In this document: piece by piece, positions 22,339 through 32,744 of the stretch
How the letters are laid out: each line of letters begins with the position of its first letter
Numbering within the stretch: position 1 is the first letter of the stretch
NCBI GenBank assembly: GCA_022432975.1
Contig: CM039506.1
Span: forward strand, 16,814,121 to 16,878,120
From: Begonia masoniana
Lineage: Eukaryota; Streptophyta; Magnoliopsida; Cucurbitales; Begoniaceae
Direction of reading: 5' to 3'
Length of the DNA: 64,000 bases
Translations under genes and position numbers: made by a program
Notes under the pieces: generated by a model
Databases searched by the model: none
Seen by the model: only the letters and a program-made list of their open reading frames with translations
Told to the model about the DNA's origin: nothing

Positions 22339-22824
22339 CCGAGCTCAGAGCACGAAGAAAGTACTTTTTGCCAATTGGAATTCTGAGCCCTAGCTGCGAA
22401 AGAAAAACTCTCTCTGTATTTTTCTCTACATCTCTCCAATCCTAACTTGAGATTCATCTTGTGAGATTGTAGTGTGAGCTTAATATTTTACAAACTCAAC
22501 ATTCTTGTTAAGGCAGTGGATTGACGCCCGTGAAGTTTAATCCTGAGTTGTAAAGGCAGTTGATCGGAGCCCGAAATTCCGATCTGGTTTTTCTCGAAGA
22601 GAAGGTTAAGGATCTTCAAGGGGTGAACCTTGAAGCGTGGACGTAGGCTGGGTTGAGCCGAACCACGTTAAAACTCTTGTGTTAATTTCTCTCTCACTCT
22701 ATACTTTATTTATTTGCTTGCTGTTAGCATTAAATCAAAACACGAGAGAAATTATTATAGATTATAAAATTAAGTTTTAAAAAGTCTAATTCACCCCCCT
22801 CTTAGACAAATCCGATCCTACAAT

Positions 22825-22836
22825 TGGTATCAGAGC
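22825..22836 (+). other. Copia primer-binding site
   Basis: TGGTATCAGAGC, complementary to the 3' end of initiator tRNA-Met, two bases after the LTR. Confidence 0.92.
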
Positions 22837-22889
22837 TAGGTTTATATATTGTCTAAGTTGTCTATCTAAGATATACTGTGATATCTGTA

Positions 22890-24476
22890 ATGGCATTCAA
22901 CACACACTCTGCACAAATGGAAGGTCAGTCTACCACTAGACCTCCATTCTTTGATGGTGTTGATTATGTGTACTGGAAGACTAGAATGAGAACTTATATT
23001 CAGGCTATAGACTATGATATATGGAATAACATAGAAAATGGTCCATATATAGCTTTTAAAACAGAGAATGGTATTAGAACCCCCAAAGCTTCACATGAAC
23101 TAAATGATACAGATAAGAAGAACCTGAGCCTGAATGCCAAGGCAATAAACACCTTGTTTTGTGCTTTAAATAGAGATGAATTCAATAGAGTACAAGGATG
23201 TGAGAGTGCCCAAGAGATCTGGCATCTATTAGAAGTCACACACGAAGGCACAAACCAGGTCAAAGAGAGTAAATTGAGCATGTTAGTTCATGAATATGAA
23301 CTGTTTTCCATGGAAAAAGGAGAAACCATTAGTTCCATGTTTACTCGATTTACTAACATTACTAATGGTCTTAAAGCTCTTGGTAAGATTTACTCAGGTG
23401 AAGAACAGGTAAGGAAACTTCTGAGATGCCTACCGAGAGCATGGCAACCAAAGGTGACTGCCATTCAGGAAGCTAAGGATCTCAAAACTTTGAAGCTTGA
23501 GGAGCTCATCGGATCTCTCATGACGCATGAGATCACAATGAGGGCAAACGAAAAGGAGGACCTCAAAGAGAAAGAGGTCTCTAAGAGAAAGGACATTGCC
23601 CTAAAGATCTCCTCTGCCTCCTCCAGTAAACATGAAGAATCTGAAGAAGAAGAAGAAGATGATGATGAGGACATTGCACTCATCACAAGGAGATTCAGTA
23701 AATTCCTGCAAAGGAAGAGGATGCAAGGAAGAAGATTTCCGAAAGGTGAAAGGTTACAAAAGGAGAAGGAAATCACATGCTTTGGATGTGGAAAGCCAGG
23801 ACATATGAAGGCCGATGGTCCACAGGCCAAGAAGTTTCCCAAAAAGTTCAAGAAGAAGGCTATGAAAGCCACGTGGGATGAAAGTGAAGAAGACACCTCT
23901 TCAGAAGATGAAGAAGTGGCTAATCTGTGCTTCATGGCACACGAGGACAAGGTATGCTCTTCTTCTTCCAGTAATTTAAGTGATTGCGATAGTGATAATG
24001 AAGACGGAGAACTGATTGATGCTTTCAATGACTTAGTAAAGCAGTTTGGCATGCTAAAGAGTAAGTATAACACATTGAAAAGGGAAAATGCTGATCTAAT
24101 AGAAAAACATGAAAATGAAATCAACCAGCATGCAAAAGAAGTCTTAGAACTTAAATCGAAAAATGAGACTTTGGATAAACTTGTTATAAACTTCACTAAA
24201 GGTAGTATGGGATTAAACATGTTGATCAGTGGTGTAAGGAAACCATTTGATAGATCAGGTATAGGTTATGACAAGAATAATAAAAGGAAAACTTATAGGA
24301 ACTTCTTTGTTAAATCTACTACCTGTCTTGCAAGGAGTGAAGTAGGACATAAAACTGTTGCATGTCCTGTAAAGAATTACAATATGAAGTCAAGTGGTAA
24401 CCTTCAATGGGTTCCTAAGGGAACCAGACCTAACTCTAGGACCCAAAAAGTTTGGGTACCAAAGAAGACAACTTGA
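22890..24476 (+). CDS. Copia Gag (528 aa)
   Basis: I chose the ATG at 22890 (MAFNTHSAQMEGQ) over the in-frame GTG upstream. The N-terminal half is the copia Gag fold, with PPFFDGVDYVYWKTRMR and a GETISSMFTRFTNITNGLK helix region. It is followed by acidic stretches (EESEEEEEDDDED) and a C-terminal coiled-coil-like segment. Two zinc knuckles are expected. The first reads CFGCGKPGHMKADG, with the last Cys replaced by Gly. The second reads CLARSEVGHKTVAC, with the second Cys replaced by Arg. The frame ends at TGA 24474-24476 and continues open, in the same frame, into pol. Gag would form the virus-like particle and package RNA. Confidence 0.92.
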   Translation: MAFNTHSAQMEGQSTTRPPFFDGVDYVYWKTRMRTYIQAIDYDIWNNIENGPYIAFKTENGIRTPKASHELNDTDKKNLSLNAKAINTLFCALNRDEFNRVQGCESAQEIWHLLEVTHEGTNQVKESKLSMLVHEYELFSMEKGETISSMFTRFTNITNGLKALGKIYSGEEQVRKLLRCLPRAWQPKVTAIQEAKDLKTLKLEELIGSLMTHEITMRANEKEDLKEKEVSKRKDIALKISSASSSKHEESEEEEEDDDEDIALITRRFSKFLQRKRMQGRRFPKGERLQKEKEITCFGCGKPGHMKADGPQAKKFPKKFKKKAMKATWDESEEDTSSEDEEVANLCFMAHEDKVCSSSSSNLSDCDSDNEDGELIDAFNDLVKQFGMLKSKYNTLKRENADLIEKHENEINQHAKEVLELKSKNETLDKLVINFTKGSMGLNMLISGVRKPFDRSGIGYDKNNKRKTYRNFFVKSTTCLARSEVGHKTVACPVKNYNMKSSGNLQWVPKGTRPNSRTQKVWVPKKTT

Positions 24477-27400
24477 TCTTCTGTTTTGCAGGTTGACAGC
24501 TCTCCTGAAAGAAATCAGTGGTACCTCGACAGTGGATGTTCGAGGCATATGATAGGAGACTCAACCATGTTTGCTGTTGTCAACAAAAAGAAAGGAAATG
24601 TTACTTTTGGTGGAAACCAAAAGGGCAAAATTGTTGGCATCGGCAATATAGGTAACAGTGTTAATCCTATTATTGAAAATGTGCTGTTAGTTGAAGGATT
24701 AAAGTATAATCTGATTAGTATTAGTCAATTATGCGATAAAGGATATGAAGTGATTTTTAAATCTAACTCCTGCATAATTAAAGATGCATCTATTGATAAA
24801 ACTCTGTTCACTGGTTATAGAAAAGAAAATATCTATGTTATTGATATGGATGTTGTTGAGCATGTTAATGAGAAATGCTTTGCTGTTAATTCTTCTCATG
24901 ATGCTTGGATTTGGCATAGAAGATTAGGACACGTAGGAATGGATACCTTAGCTAAGATTACTAAGGATAATTTAGTTAAAGGGATTCCTAAGATATCCTT
25001 TGAAAAGGATAAAGTCTGTGAAGCTTATCAAATGGGCAAGCAGATCAAATCTTCTTTTAAATCTAAGAGTGAAATATCTACCTCTAAGCCTCTCCAACTC
25101 CTTCACATGGACCTCTTCGATCCTTCTAATATAGCAAGCTTAGGAGGAAAATTCTATGCTTTTGTCATTGTAGATGACTTCTCTAGGTTTTCTTGGGTGT
25201 TCTTTTTAAAGTCTAAGGACGAGACTTTTGACACCTTCTCTAGTTTTAGGAAAAGGGTTCAAAATGAGAAGGAGCTCACCATTATTGCTATTCGTAGTGA
25301 TCATGGTGGAGAATTTGAAAATGAAAGATTTGAACTCCTGTGTCTCAAACATGGAATTGAGCACAACTTTTCATCTCCTAGAACCCCTCAGCAAAATGGT
25401 GTTGTTGAGAGGAAAAATAGATCTCTCCAAGAACTTGCCCGAACCATGCTAAACGAGAATTCCCTTCCCAAATACTTCTGGGCTGAAGCTGTTGCTACAG
25501 CTTGCTATGTTCTTAATAGAGTCTCCATAAGGCCGATTCTAGAGAAAACTCCATATGAACTCTGGAGTGGAAAAACTCCTTCTGTTAAGTATTTTAGAGC
25601 CTTTGGCAGTAAATGCTTCATCCTTAACACTAAGGATAACCTAGGGAAATTTGATTCCAAATCCGATCTTGGAATCTTTCTTGGTTATTCCTTGTCCAGT
25701 AAAGCATATAGAGTTTTCAATAAGAGAACTCTAGTTGTAGAGGAATCAGTTCATGTAAACTTTGATGAGACTCCTCAACCAATAATTAATGTGGATGAGG
25801 ATGATTCTTTGGACAAACAACTGGATTCTCTCTCGTTAGAAAAGTCTACGGGTCCCACTCAATTAGAAAATCCTCTAGAACCATCTTCTACTTCTCTGGA
25901 ATTCATATCTGTTAAAAATGAATCTGCAGATCTTCCTAGAGACTGGAAGTATGTTAGAAACCATCCTTTAGAAGAAGTCTTAGGTGATCCTTCTTTAGGA
26001 GTTAAGTCTAAATCCTCTCTTAGGAATCTCTGTGCCAATGTAGCATTCATTTCTCAGATAGAGCCTAAGAAATTTGAGGAGGCCGAAAGTGATGAAAATT
26101 GGATAATGGCCATGCAAGAAGAATTAAATCAATTCGAAAGGAGCAAAGTTTGGGAACTTGTTCCACGGCCTAAGGATCATCCCATTATTGGAACTAAATG
26201 GGTTTACAAGAATAAACTAGATGAGAATGGGGTTGTCATTAGAAATAATGCTAGGCTTGTAGCTAAGGGATACTCTCAAGAAGAGGGTATTGATTTTGAG
26301 GAATCTTTTGCCCCTGTTGCTAGATTAGAGTCAATAAGAATGCTTCTAGCTTTTGCTTGTTTCAAGAACTTCACACTCTTTCAAATGGATGTAAAGAGTG
26401 CTTTCTTAAATGGTTACATCACTGAGGAAGTTTTTGTTGAGCAACCCTTAGGTTTTGAAGCTTTCGATAAACCCGAGCATGTCTATAAGTTAAGGAAAGC
26501 TCTTTATGGTCTAAAGCAGGCTCCTAGAGCATGGTATGACAGATTAAAGAATTTTCTTGAGGAAAGAAAGTTCAAAAAGGGTAACTCTGATTCAACTCTG
26601 TTTACCAGGCAAAAGGACAATGATATTCTGTTGGTTCAAATTTATGTTGACGACATCATTTTTGGATCGACTAATGTCAATATGTGCAGTGAGTTTTCCT
26701 CCCTCATGCAAAGTGAATTTGAAATGAGTATGATGGGGGAGTTAAAGTTTTTCTTAGGATTCCAGATTAGTCAATCTTCTGATGGAATCTTCTTCTGTCA
26801 AGAAAAGTATATTAAGGAACTCCTTAAGAAATTTGGTTTAGAAACTGTCAAATCGTCTAGGACTCCCATGAGTACCACAACCAAATTGGATAAAGATGAA
26901 AATGGAGTAAATGTGGATATTAAGAAATACCGTGGTATGATTGGATCTTTGCTTTACCTGACTGCTAGTAGACCAGACATTCTGTTTAGCGTATGTCTCT
27001 GTGCTAGGTTTCAAGCTGCCCCTAAGGAGTCTCACTTATCTGCTGTTAAACGGATTTTTAAATATCTAAGTGGGACAGTTGACTTAGGACTCTGGTATCC
27101 GAAAGGTACCTCATTTGATCTAATAGGATATTCTGATTCTGACTATGCGGGTAGTCTTATTGATAGAAAAAGCACTAGTGGCACATGTCAGTTCTTAGGA
27201 GAGTCTCTTGTTTCTTGGTATTCTAAGAAAAAGAATTCTGTTGCATTGTCAACTGCTGAAAGTGAATATATTGCTGCTGGCAGTTGTTGTGCACAAATGC
27301 TTTGGATGAAACAGACTTTGGAAGATTTCAATCTGTTTTATGAAAGGATTCCTATTCGGTGTGATAACACCAGTGCCATTAACATTTCTAAAAATCCTAT

Positions 27401-27593
27401 TCAGCACTCTAGAACCAAGCACATAGATGTCAGATATCATTTCATTAGAGATCATGTTCAAAAAGGAGAAATCATTTTAGAGTTTGTTAATTCCGTAGAT
27501 CAACTTGCAGACATCTTCACCAAGCCTTTAGATGAAAAGACTTTCAATAATATTAGGATAAGGCTAGGTCTCATTCGGGTTGAGAAAAACTAA
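24477..27593 (+). CDS. Copia Pol (protease, integrase, RT, RNase H)
   Basis: The frame is the same as gag, after one TGA. By residue counted from 24486: protease DSGCSRHM (~15); pre-integrase zinc region [11 protein letters not shown] with C-terminal half KVCEAYQMG, where a Tyr replaces the second Cys of HHCC; integrase D, D, E in HMDLFDP (~209), SDHGGEF (~270) and NGVVERKNR (~307); RT from [19 protein letters not shown] to [10 protein letters not shown] (~720); RNase H from YSDSDYAGS through [16 protein letters not shown] to [16 protein letters not shown]; end at [10 protein letters not shown] and TAA. No ATG begins this ORF near its start; stop readthrough or another recoding step would be needed. 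Apart from the zinc ligand it looks intact. Confidence 0.94.
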   Translation, partial: SSVLQVDSSPERNQWYLDSGCSRHMIGDSTMFAVVNKKKGNVTFGGNQKGKIVGIGNIGNSVNPIIENVLLVEGLKYNLISISQLCDKGYEVIFKSNSCIIKDASIDKTLFTGYRKENIYVIDMDVVEHVNEKCFAVNSSHDAWIWHRRLGHVGMDTLAKITKDNLVKGIPKISFEKDKVCEAYQMGKQIKSSFKSKSEISTSKPLQLLHMDLFDPSNIASLGGKFYAFVIVDDFSRFSWVFFLKSKDETFDTFSSFRKRVQNEKELTIIAIRSDHGGEFENERFELLCLKHGIEHNFSSPRTPQQNGVVERKNRSLQELARTMLNENSLPKYFWAEAVATACYVLNRVSIRPILEKTPYELWSGKTPSVKYFRAFGSKCFILNTKDNLGKFDSKSDLGIFLGYSLSSKAYRVFNKRTLVVEESVHVNFDETPQPIINVDEDDSLDKQLDSLSLEKSTGPTQLENPLEPSSTSLEFISVKNESADLPRDWKYVRNHPLEEVLGDPSLGVKSKSSLRNLCANVAFISQIEPKKFEEAESDENWIMAMQEELNQFERSKVWELVPRPKDHPIIGTKWVYKNKLDENGVVIRNNARLVAKGYSQEEGIDFEESFAPVARLESIRMLLAFACFKNFTLFQMDVKSAFLNGYITEEVFVEQPLGFEAFDKPEHVYKLRKALYGLKQAPRAWYDRLKNFLEERKFKKGNSDSTLFTRQKDNDILLVQIYVDDIIFGSTNVNMCSEFSSLMQSEFEMSMMGELKFFLGFQISQSSDGIFFCQEKYIKELLKKFGLETVKSSRTPMSTTTKLDKDENGVNVDIKKYRGMIGSLLYLTASRPDILFSVCLCARFQAAPKESHLSAVKRIFKYLSGTVDLGLWYPKGTSFDLIGYSDSDYAGSLIDRKSTSGTCQFLGESLVSWYSKKKNSVALSTAESEYIAAGSCCAQMLWMKQTLEDFNLFYERIPIRCDNTSAINISKNPIQHSRTKHIDVRYHFIRDHVQKGEIILEFVNSVDQLADIFTKPLDEKTFNNIRIRLGLIRVEKN

Positions 27594-30287
27594 GATTATT
27601 TCTTTGTCGAAAAATTTCTAAGTATTGGAGTGTTTTTCTCTTCTGTGTTGGCATCGGCAGATGCTATGTTTTTCAATAGGCATCGGAAGATGCATATCTA
27701 TAGGAATCCATCGGAAGATGTTTTTCTTCTTTCTGCCGACACGTGTAACCCATCGGAAGATGAATTCCTTAATCTGACGACACGTGTGACTTCTTCGTCT
27801 GGCGTCGGTTTAATTCTTTTAAATACATTTTCTTCGCTGATACACTTCACTTTTCGCGCTCTTTCTGTAAACCCCTGCCCTACCAAATCCTCTCTGTCGA
27901 ATCTTCTTCCTGCAATGGAATCTCAAGGTCAATCATCTCGCGCCGTTTCCAAACCAGCAAAGAAGAAGGTCAATGTTTATGCTCGAGAGATTCCTCGTGG
28001 AACAGAGTGGCCATCTTTCTACTTTGTCTCTCAAGCGGCTGAGGCAAAGTACCTCAATGATTATCAGTACAGGTCACTGATTCTTAGTAAAGGTATTTTC
28101 TTTGAAAAGCTAGCTGGATTGGACATTATTGAACCATTGACAGATCTGGGATTAATAGGTCTTTTTGAAACCGAATCTTTCTACTACCCAGAAGCTATTA
28201 AGATGTTTTATGCAAACCTTAGTTTTGCCTCTGATTTTTCTTCCATTTCGAGCTATGTTTACAACAAACGCATAGAAATCACTCCTAAATCCATCCATGC
28301 CCTTCTGGGTGCTCCTCATTTGGACAACTACCCTTACAAGTATGTGACAGGGCCTGAGCTACCTTTCTTTGGATCAGAAGATAGTCATCAGTTTCTTAGA
28401 GAAATTGCCTTGGACCCCAACCAAACCTATGATCAATTAAAAGGCAGACATCTGACCCCTAGAGCCAAACTACTTCGTCATATGATTGATTTCAATATTG
28501 TTCCCAAGGGTGGACATTATGATGAGGTGAGTGCAATGGAACTATTTGTTCTGTTTGCACTCTATTTCAAGACTCCCTTCAATGTAGGATACATTGTGGT
28601 TAGAAGGATGATTCTTGCTGTTTCCACCCGGGTTTCTTCCTTACCGTATAATTTACTTCTCATGCGGTTATTTGTCAAGCTTGAAATTGTTTTTCCTGAG
28701 GAGATTGAACCTGTGGTACTTAAGGACCGAAATTTTTATTCCCAAATCACTCTAAGCAAGATGGGAATTAATTTAGTCCGAAAGGAAGAGCCCAAACTGA
28801 ACAAACCGAAGCAAAAGACTAAGATGGCAGCTCCTGTCAGGCATGGTCAGAAGAAACTTAACCTGCCAGCGGGGTCTAGGCGCGGTAAGAGGAAACTTAT
28901 CCTGCCAGAGGAACCTGCTGAAGAAGGAGGTGTTTCAGGTCTTCCTGACTCTGCCATTTCCCCTTCTCATTCTAGGGAGTCTAGCTTAGAACCTCCTCCT
29001 CTGAAACGTGGGCGCAAGCCTGATTCTTCTTCTACAGCTTCTCTCTCAGAGGCAACCTCTGTTCCCTCACCTGTGCCTTCTTAAATTCCAGAGAATCCTT
29101 CATCACCTCCACCCTCTCTCATCCTGCCTTCTCAACCTGCTCTTCCATCTTTTTCACCTGTCCTTCGGGCCATTTCTTCCATTATCAGATATGGTCCTCC
29201 AGCTTCATTCTCAGTCCAATCACCAATTCACCTGTCTCCATTAGCACCTCCCTCTCCAATCTACCTGCCCTCACCAACACCTTCATCTCCAATCCATGAG
29301 TTTCTAGCTCCTCACTCACCAGTCCAACCTCCTTCACCTCTTTCATCACCAGTCAACCTGCCTTCGCCAGCCCCTTCATCTCCAGTCCCTGCCACTCCCA
29401 CTAGTACACCTCCCTCTACTCCTCCACCTCCATCACCAATCCGATTGCCTTCACCAGCTCCACCATCTCCAGTTCAACAACCACCAGCTCTCCTCTCTCC
29501 AATCCATCATGATCTTACAGTTCTACCAGTCTCAACTGTCCTAGTTCCAACAGTTACTCCTTCACCTCCCCTAACATATCATAGGAGATCCTCCTTAACT
29601 GAGGCCCAATACACTGAACTGAAGGCCTCTATTGACCGCATTGAGTCTGCTATCAGTACCATTGAAAGTCGGGTTGAACAGTCTCTGGATGCCAAACTTG
29701 TCAAGAATCACAAAGACTTGTCCACTGACTTAGATACTGGTCTTGGTTTGGTGTCTCAGAAAGTGGATGCTAATAGGCGCATGGTTGTCAGGGAAATTGA
29801 GAAACTCCAATCCTCCATTGATGCATTAACCCCTGAACCTGAACCCGAATCTTCATGCTCTGTCAGTGTCTCAGAGGCTTGTTTTGAGGATTTGTTTCTA
29901 CCTTTCTCCCGACCTGCAGTTGTTGAAGATGTGCGCTTCATGTCCCTGGATATTCATGAAGCTGAGCTCCAGTTCACACTTCCTACAGTTTCTACTGCTC
30001 CTGCTCCTCTGTCTCTTGATGCACCAATCAGTCCAATGGCTGTTGATGACCTTGTGCCTCATTCTACGTGTATGGAGTTGGTCATGCTACCCAGCCCCAT
30101 CGAGCCACCTCCTTGTTTGTCCATGGAGGAACTTCTCCGGCTCATTCAGCTCCATTATATTCCTCCTCCTTCCCGGTTGGCTCTCCCGGCTCCTCCAGTT
30201 CCTTCAGTTTCTACTTCCACACAGGCTACTGATGTCCCGACCTCACTTATCTTTGAGTTGTGGAAGTGGTTTAGGACTCTTAAATGA
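27594..30287 (+). CDS. Copia third ORF (Sire env-like), one in-frame stop
   Basis: This frame is continuous with pol across the TAA at 27591-27593. The first good ATG is at 27915 (MESQGQSSRAVSKPAKKKV). The N-terminal part has the conserved plant transposon protein core (GTEWPSFYFVSQAAEAKYL, HALLGAPHLDNYPYK, LTPRAKLLRHMIDFNIVPKG). A basic linker with KRKLILPEEP-type repeats follows. A TAA at 29082-29084 interrupts, and the frame then stays open as a Pro/Ser-rich region (SPPPSLILPSQPALPSF and many PSP units), a coiled-coil-like segment (LKASIDRIESAISTIES) and a hydrophobic C-terminus ending at TGA 30287. From the ATG it is 789 codons plus the internal stop. I see no signal peptide, so the historical term env-like is not evidence of an envelope role. 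The function is unknown. Confidence 0.82.
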
Positions 30288-30600
30288 ATTCGCTAGTCTT
30301 TTGTACCTATTTTTTTTGTGCACACTTTCTCTTAAATGGATAGTAATTTTTGGTTCTTCCTTCAATGTTATTATTGTTTACTTGCTTCTTTTGCTGTCTC
30401 ACTGAGTGTTTTTGATAATGTCAATGGGGGAAAATAGTGTATTTGATGATTGAATCTGACTTAGTTAGCATTCTGGATATTTTTTTTGGGTACATGTTTG
30501 CTCTGTATGGTTAAATGAATAAAATGCATATACTATGGGGGAGCAGCTAGAATTATGGGGGAGTATTTTAAATTAATCAAATTCAGATTGTCATCATCAA
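30288..30600 (+). other. Copia 3' untranslated region
   Basis: AT-rich, with GGGGGAG purine runs at about 30537 and 30558 that resemble secondary polypurine tracts. Confidence 0.6.
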
Positions 30601-30612
30601 AAAGGGGGAGAT
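30601..30612 (+). other. Copia polypurine tract
   Basis: AAAGGGGGAGAT directly before the 3' LTR. Confidence 0.9.
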
Positions 30613-32023
30613 TGTTGACTTAGAGAGTGTTTAAGTCATAATTTGTTTTTGATGATGTCTGTGTGTATTAAATATTCAAGTTGATTATGTGTACTTAATG
30701 AGAATTATAAATATGAGTTTATTTGGAAATACCCTTGAAAAGGGTATTTTAGTTGACTAATGAATCGGTTTGAGTATACAGAGCTAAATAGTAAAACAGG
30801 CTTGGATATACCGATAGCTACACGACAAAGAAAAGAAGGCTTCTGCCGATTGAGTTTTCAAGCCACATCTGCCGATGATGTACTCAGCGCCTATATGTTT
30901 CATCTGCCGATGACGTGTTAAGCTGTTCTTATGCCGATCGCTACACGACAGAGAAGAGAAGTTCCTTGTACCGATGGCGTTTGAAGCTACTTGTTCCGAT
31001 GACGTGTCAATATGCTTCTACCGATGACTATATATATAATAAAATAGAAGCTTCTGCCGATAGCTGTTTCTGAAGACAGATGCCGATGACGTGTCAAAGC
31101 ACTTATATGCTGCAACTGCCGATCGAGTCTGAAGATACATCTGCCGATGATATTTGTAGCAGCTCCTGCCGATTGACTAAACGACAAAAGGAGATGCTGA
31201 CTAAAGCATGCATCTGCCGATGAATTTTCACGTTGCACCTGCCGATGAAGTTTCAAGACACATATGCCGGTGACGTCTGAAGCTTACTCATTCCGATGAC
31301 GTGTCAAGTGTTTTGAAGCTACATCTTCCGGTAATCTTCCGCCAGAATTCAAAGTTAGCCGCGAAGCTACAGTGACGTCGTTTTCAGCATTAACTCCATA
31401 CTTTTAATGGCGACGACGAACAGCGACTCTAAATGCAACGGATATCTGCTACAGTACGGATGCTTCCCAACGGTAACTTTTATCCATTTGAAGAAAGAAG
31501 CATTCAATTCTGTGAAGAAAAATATACAGAGTATTTAAGCCGAGCTCAGAGCACGAAGAAAGTACTTTTTGCCAATTGGAATTCTGAGCTCTAGCTGCGA
31601 AAGAAAAACTCTCTCTATATTTTTCTCTACATCTCTCCAATCCTAACTTGAGATTCATCTTGTGAGATTGTAGTGTGAGCTTAATATTTTACAAACTCAA
31701 CATTCTTGTTAAGGCAGTGGATTGACGCCCGTGAAGTTTAATCCTGAGTTGTAAAGGCAGTTGATCGGAGCCCGAAATTCCGATCTGGTTTTTCTCGAAG
31801 AGAAGGTTAAGGATCTTCAAGGGGTGAACCTTGAAGCGTGGACGTAGGCTGGGTTGAGCCGAACCACGTTAAAACTCTTGTGTTAATTTCTCTCTCACTC
31901 TATACTTTATTTATTTGCTTGCTGTTAGCATTAAATCAAAACACGAGAGAAATTATTATAGATTATAAAATTAAGTTTTAAAAAGTCTAATTCACCCCCC
32001 TCTTAGACAAATCCGATCCTACA
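30613..32023 (+). repeat. Copia 3' LTR (1,411 bp)
   Basis: Same length and ends as 21412-22822. A C-to-T change alters the TGACGTGTCA site near 30911, and a few other substitutions are visible. Confidence 0.95.
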
Positions 32024-32028
32024 CATAA
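32024..32028. repeat. Target-site duplication of the nested copia, right
   Basis: CATAA, matching 21407-21411. Confidence 0.93.
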
Positions 32029-32542
32029 CGCTTCCGGTCTGCTTAAGAGCCATAAATTCCTCAGCTTTGGCATCCAACATAGAGTCTGTGAAGTACTTCT
32101 CATTGAATAACTCCTTGAATTTCTCCCAAGTCATGGTAGCAACCGTATGCATCGCTTTTACAGAGTCCCACCAGTAACGTGCATCCATCCGAAACATAGA
32201 AGATGCACAAATAACTTTCTCTTCCTCAGCAATCTTGGCATGCTCAAATATTTCCTCAATGGTCCTTATCCAATCGTCCGCTGCTGCCATATCAGCTAAA
32301 TTGCCGTAGAAACTTGGAGGGTCCAATCGTCGAAATCTGTCAAAATCCATATCTGCATGCCGAGGCCTATTAGGAACTTGGGCTTGCATATTTGCTGCCT
32401 GAGCCGCGGCAATGGCTGCTTGAGCTGCCGCATTAGCTGCTTGCGACAGTTGTTCATTTTGTCTGGTTTGCATCTCCATCATGTCCATCATCCGATCGAG
32501 TAAAGCATCCCGATCATTTCTATTTCCTCTACGATTGGCCAT
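32029..32542 (-). CDS. Gypsy Gag N-terminal piece (rest at 17444-21411)
   Basis: ATG at 32542 starts MANRRGNRNDRDALLDRMM, followed by a Gln/Ala-rich helix and the gypsy Gag core (PPSFYGNLADMAAADDWIRT, DARYWWDSVKAMH, FKELFNEKYF). It runs into the copia target duplication after about 172 codons. The frame would continue without a shift into the 1,321-codon piece if the copia element were absent. Confidence 0.93.
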
Positions 32543-32730
32543 AGTCTACATCACAACGATCTTATTTTAAGAAAATCTATTTTATATACTTATAAAAGTA
32601 CTATAATATTACCTATCATACTTTTATCAAAATATAAAATTTTAATACTGACTTACTTGCTGATTGACAATCTTCCAGGTGCACGTGAGCATACAGAGTA
32701 GTTTACATAATCATTTTATAAACCTTGTCT

Positions 32731-32741
32731 CTCTGATACCA
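32731..32741 (-). other. Gypsy primer-binding site
   Basis: Minus-strand TGGTATCAGAG, four bases from the 5' LTR, matching initiator tRNA-Met. Confidence 0.88.
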
Positions 32742-32744
32742 AAT

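Larger units (their letters stand above)
21412..22822 (+). repeat. Copia 5' LTR (1,411 bp)
   Basis: It starts TGTTGACTTAG and ends GATCCTACA. The U3 part (21600-22140) is built of degenerate units around TGCCGATGA. Four exact TGACGTGTCA sites lie at 21710, 21799, 21886 and 22096. A TATTTAAG element follows at 22331-22338. Confidence 0.95.
21412..32023 (+). mobile_element. Full-length Sire-type Ty1/copia element nested in gypsy gag
   Basis: The 10,612-bp element has two LTRs of exactly 1,411 bp, a 5-bp target duplication CATAA, a tRNA-Met primer-binding site and the polypurine tract AAAGGGGGAGAT. It encodes gag, pol and a third env-like ORF, all in one reading frame and separated by single stop codons. 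I count about seven substitutions between the LTRs by eye, so insertion was recent. It is younger than the gypsy element it interrupts and lies in the opposite orientation. Confidence 0.96.

Noticed and set aside
23465..24220. 251-codon minus-strand Ser-rich ORF
   Set aside because: Antisense shadow of the acidic, Glu/Lys-rich copia Gag.
29866..30405. 179-codon hydrophobic ORF that looked like a membrane protein
   Set aside because: Out-of-frame shadow of the Pro/Ser/Leu-coding third ORF; hydrophobicity follows from pyrimidine-rich codons.
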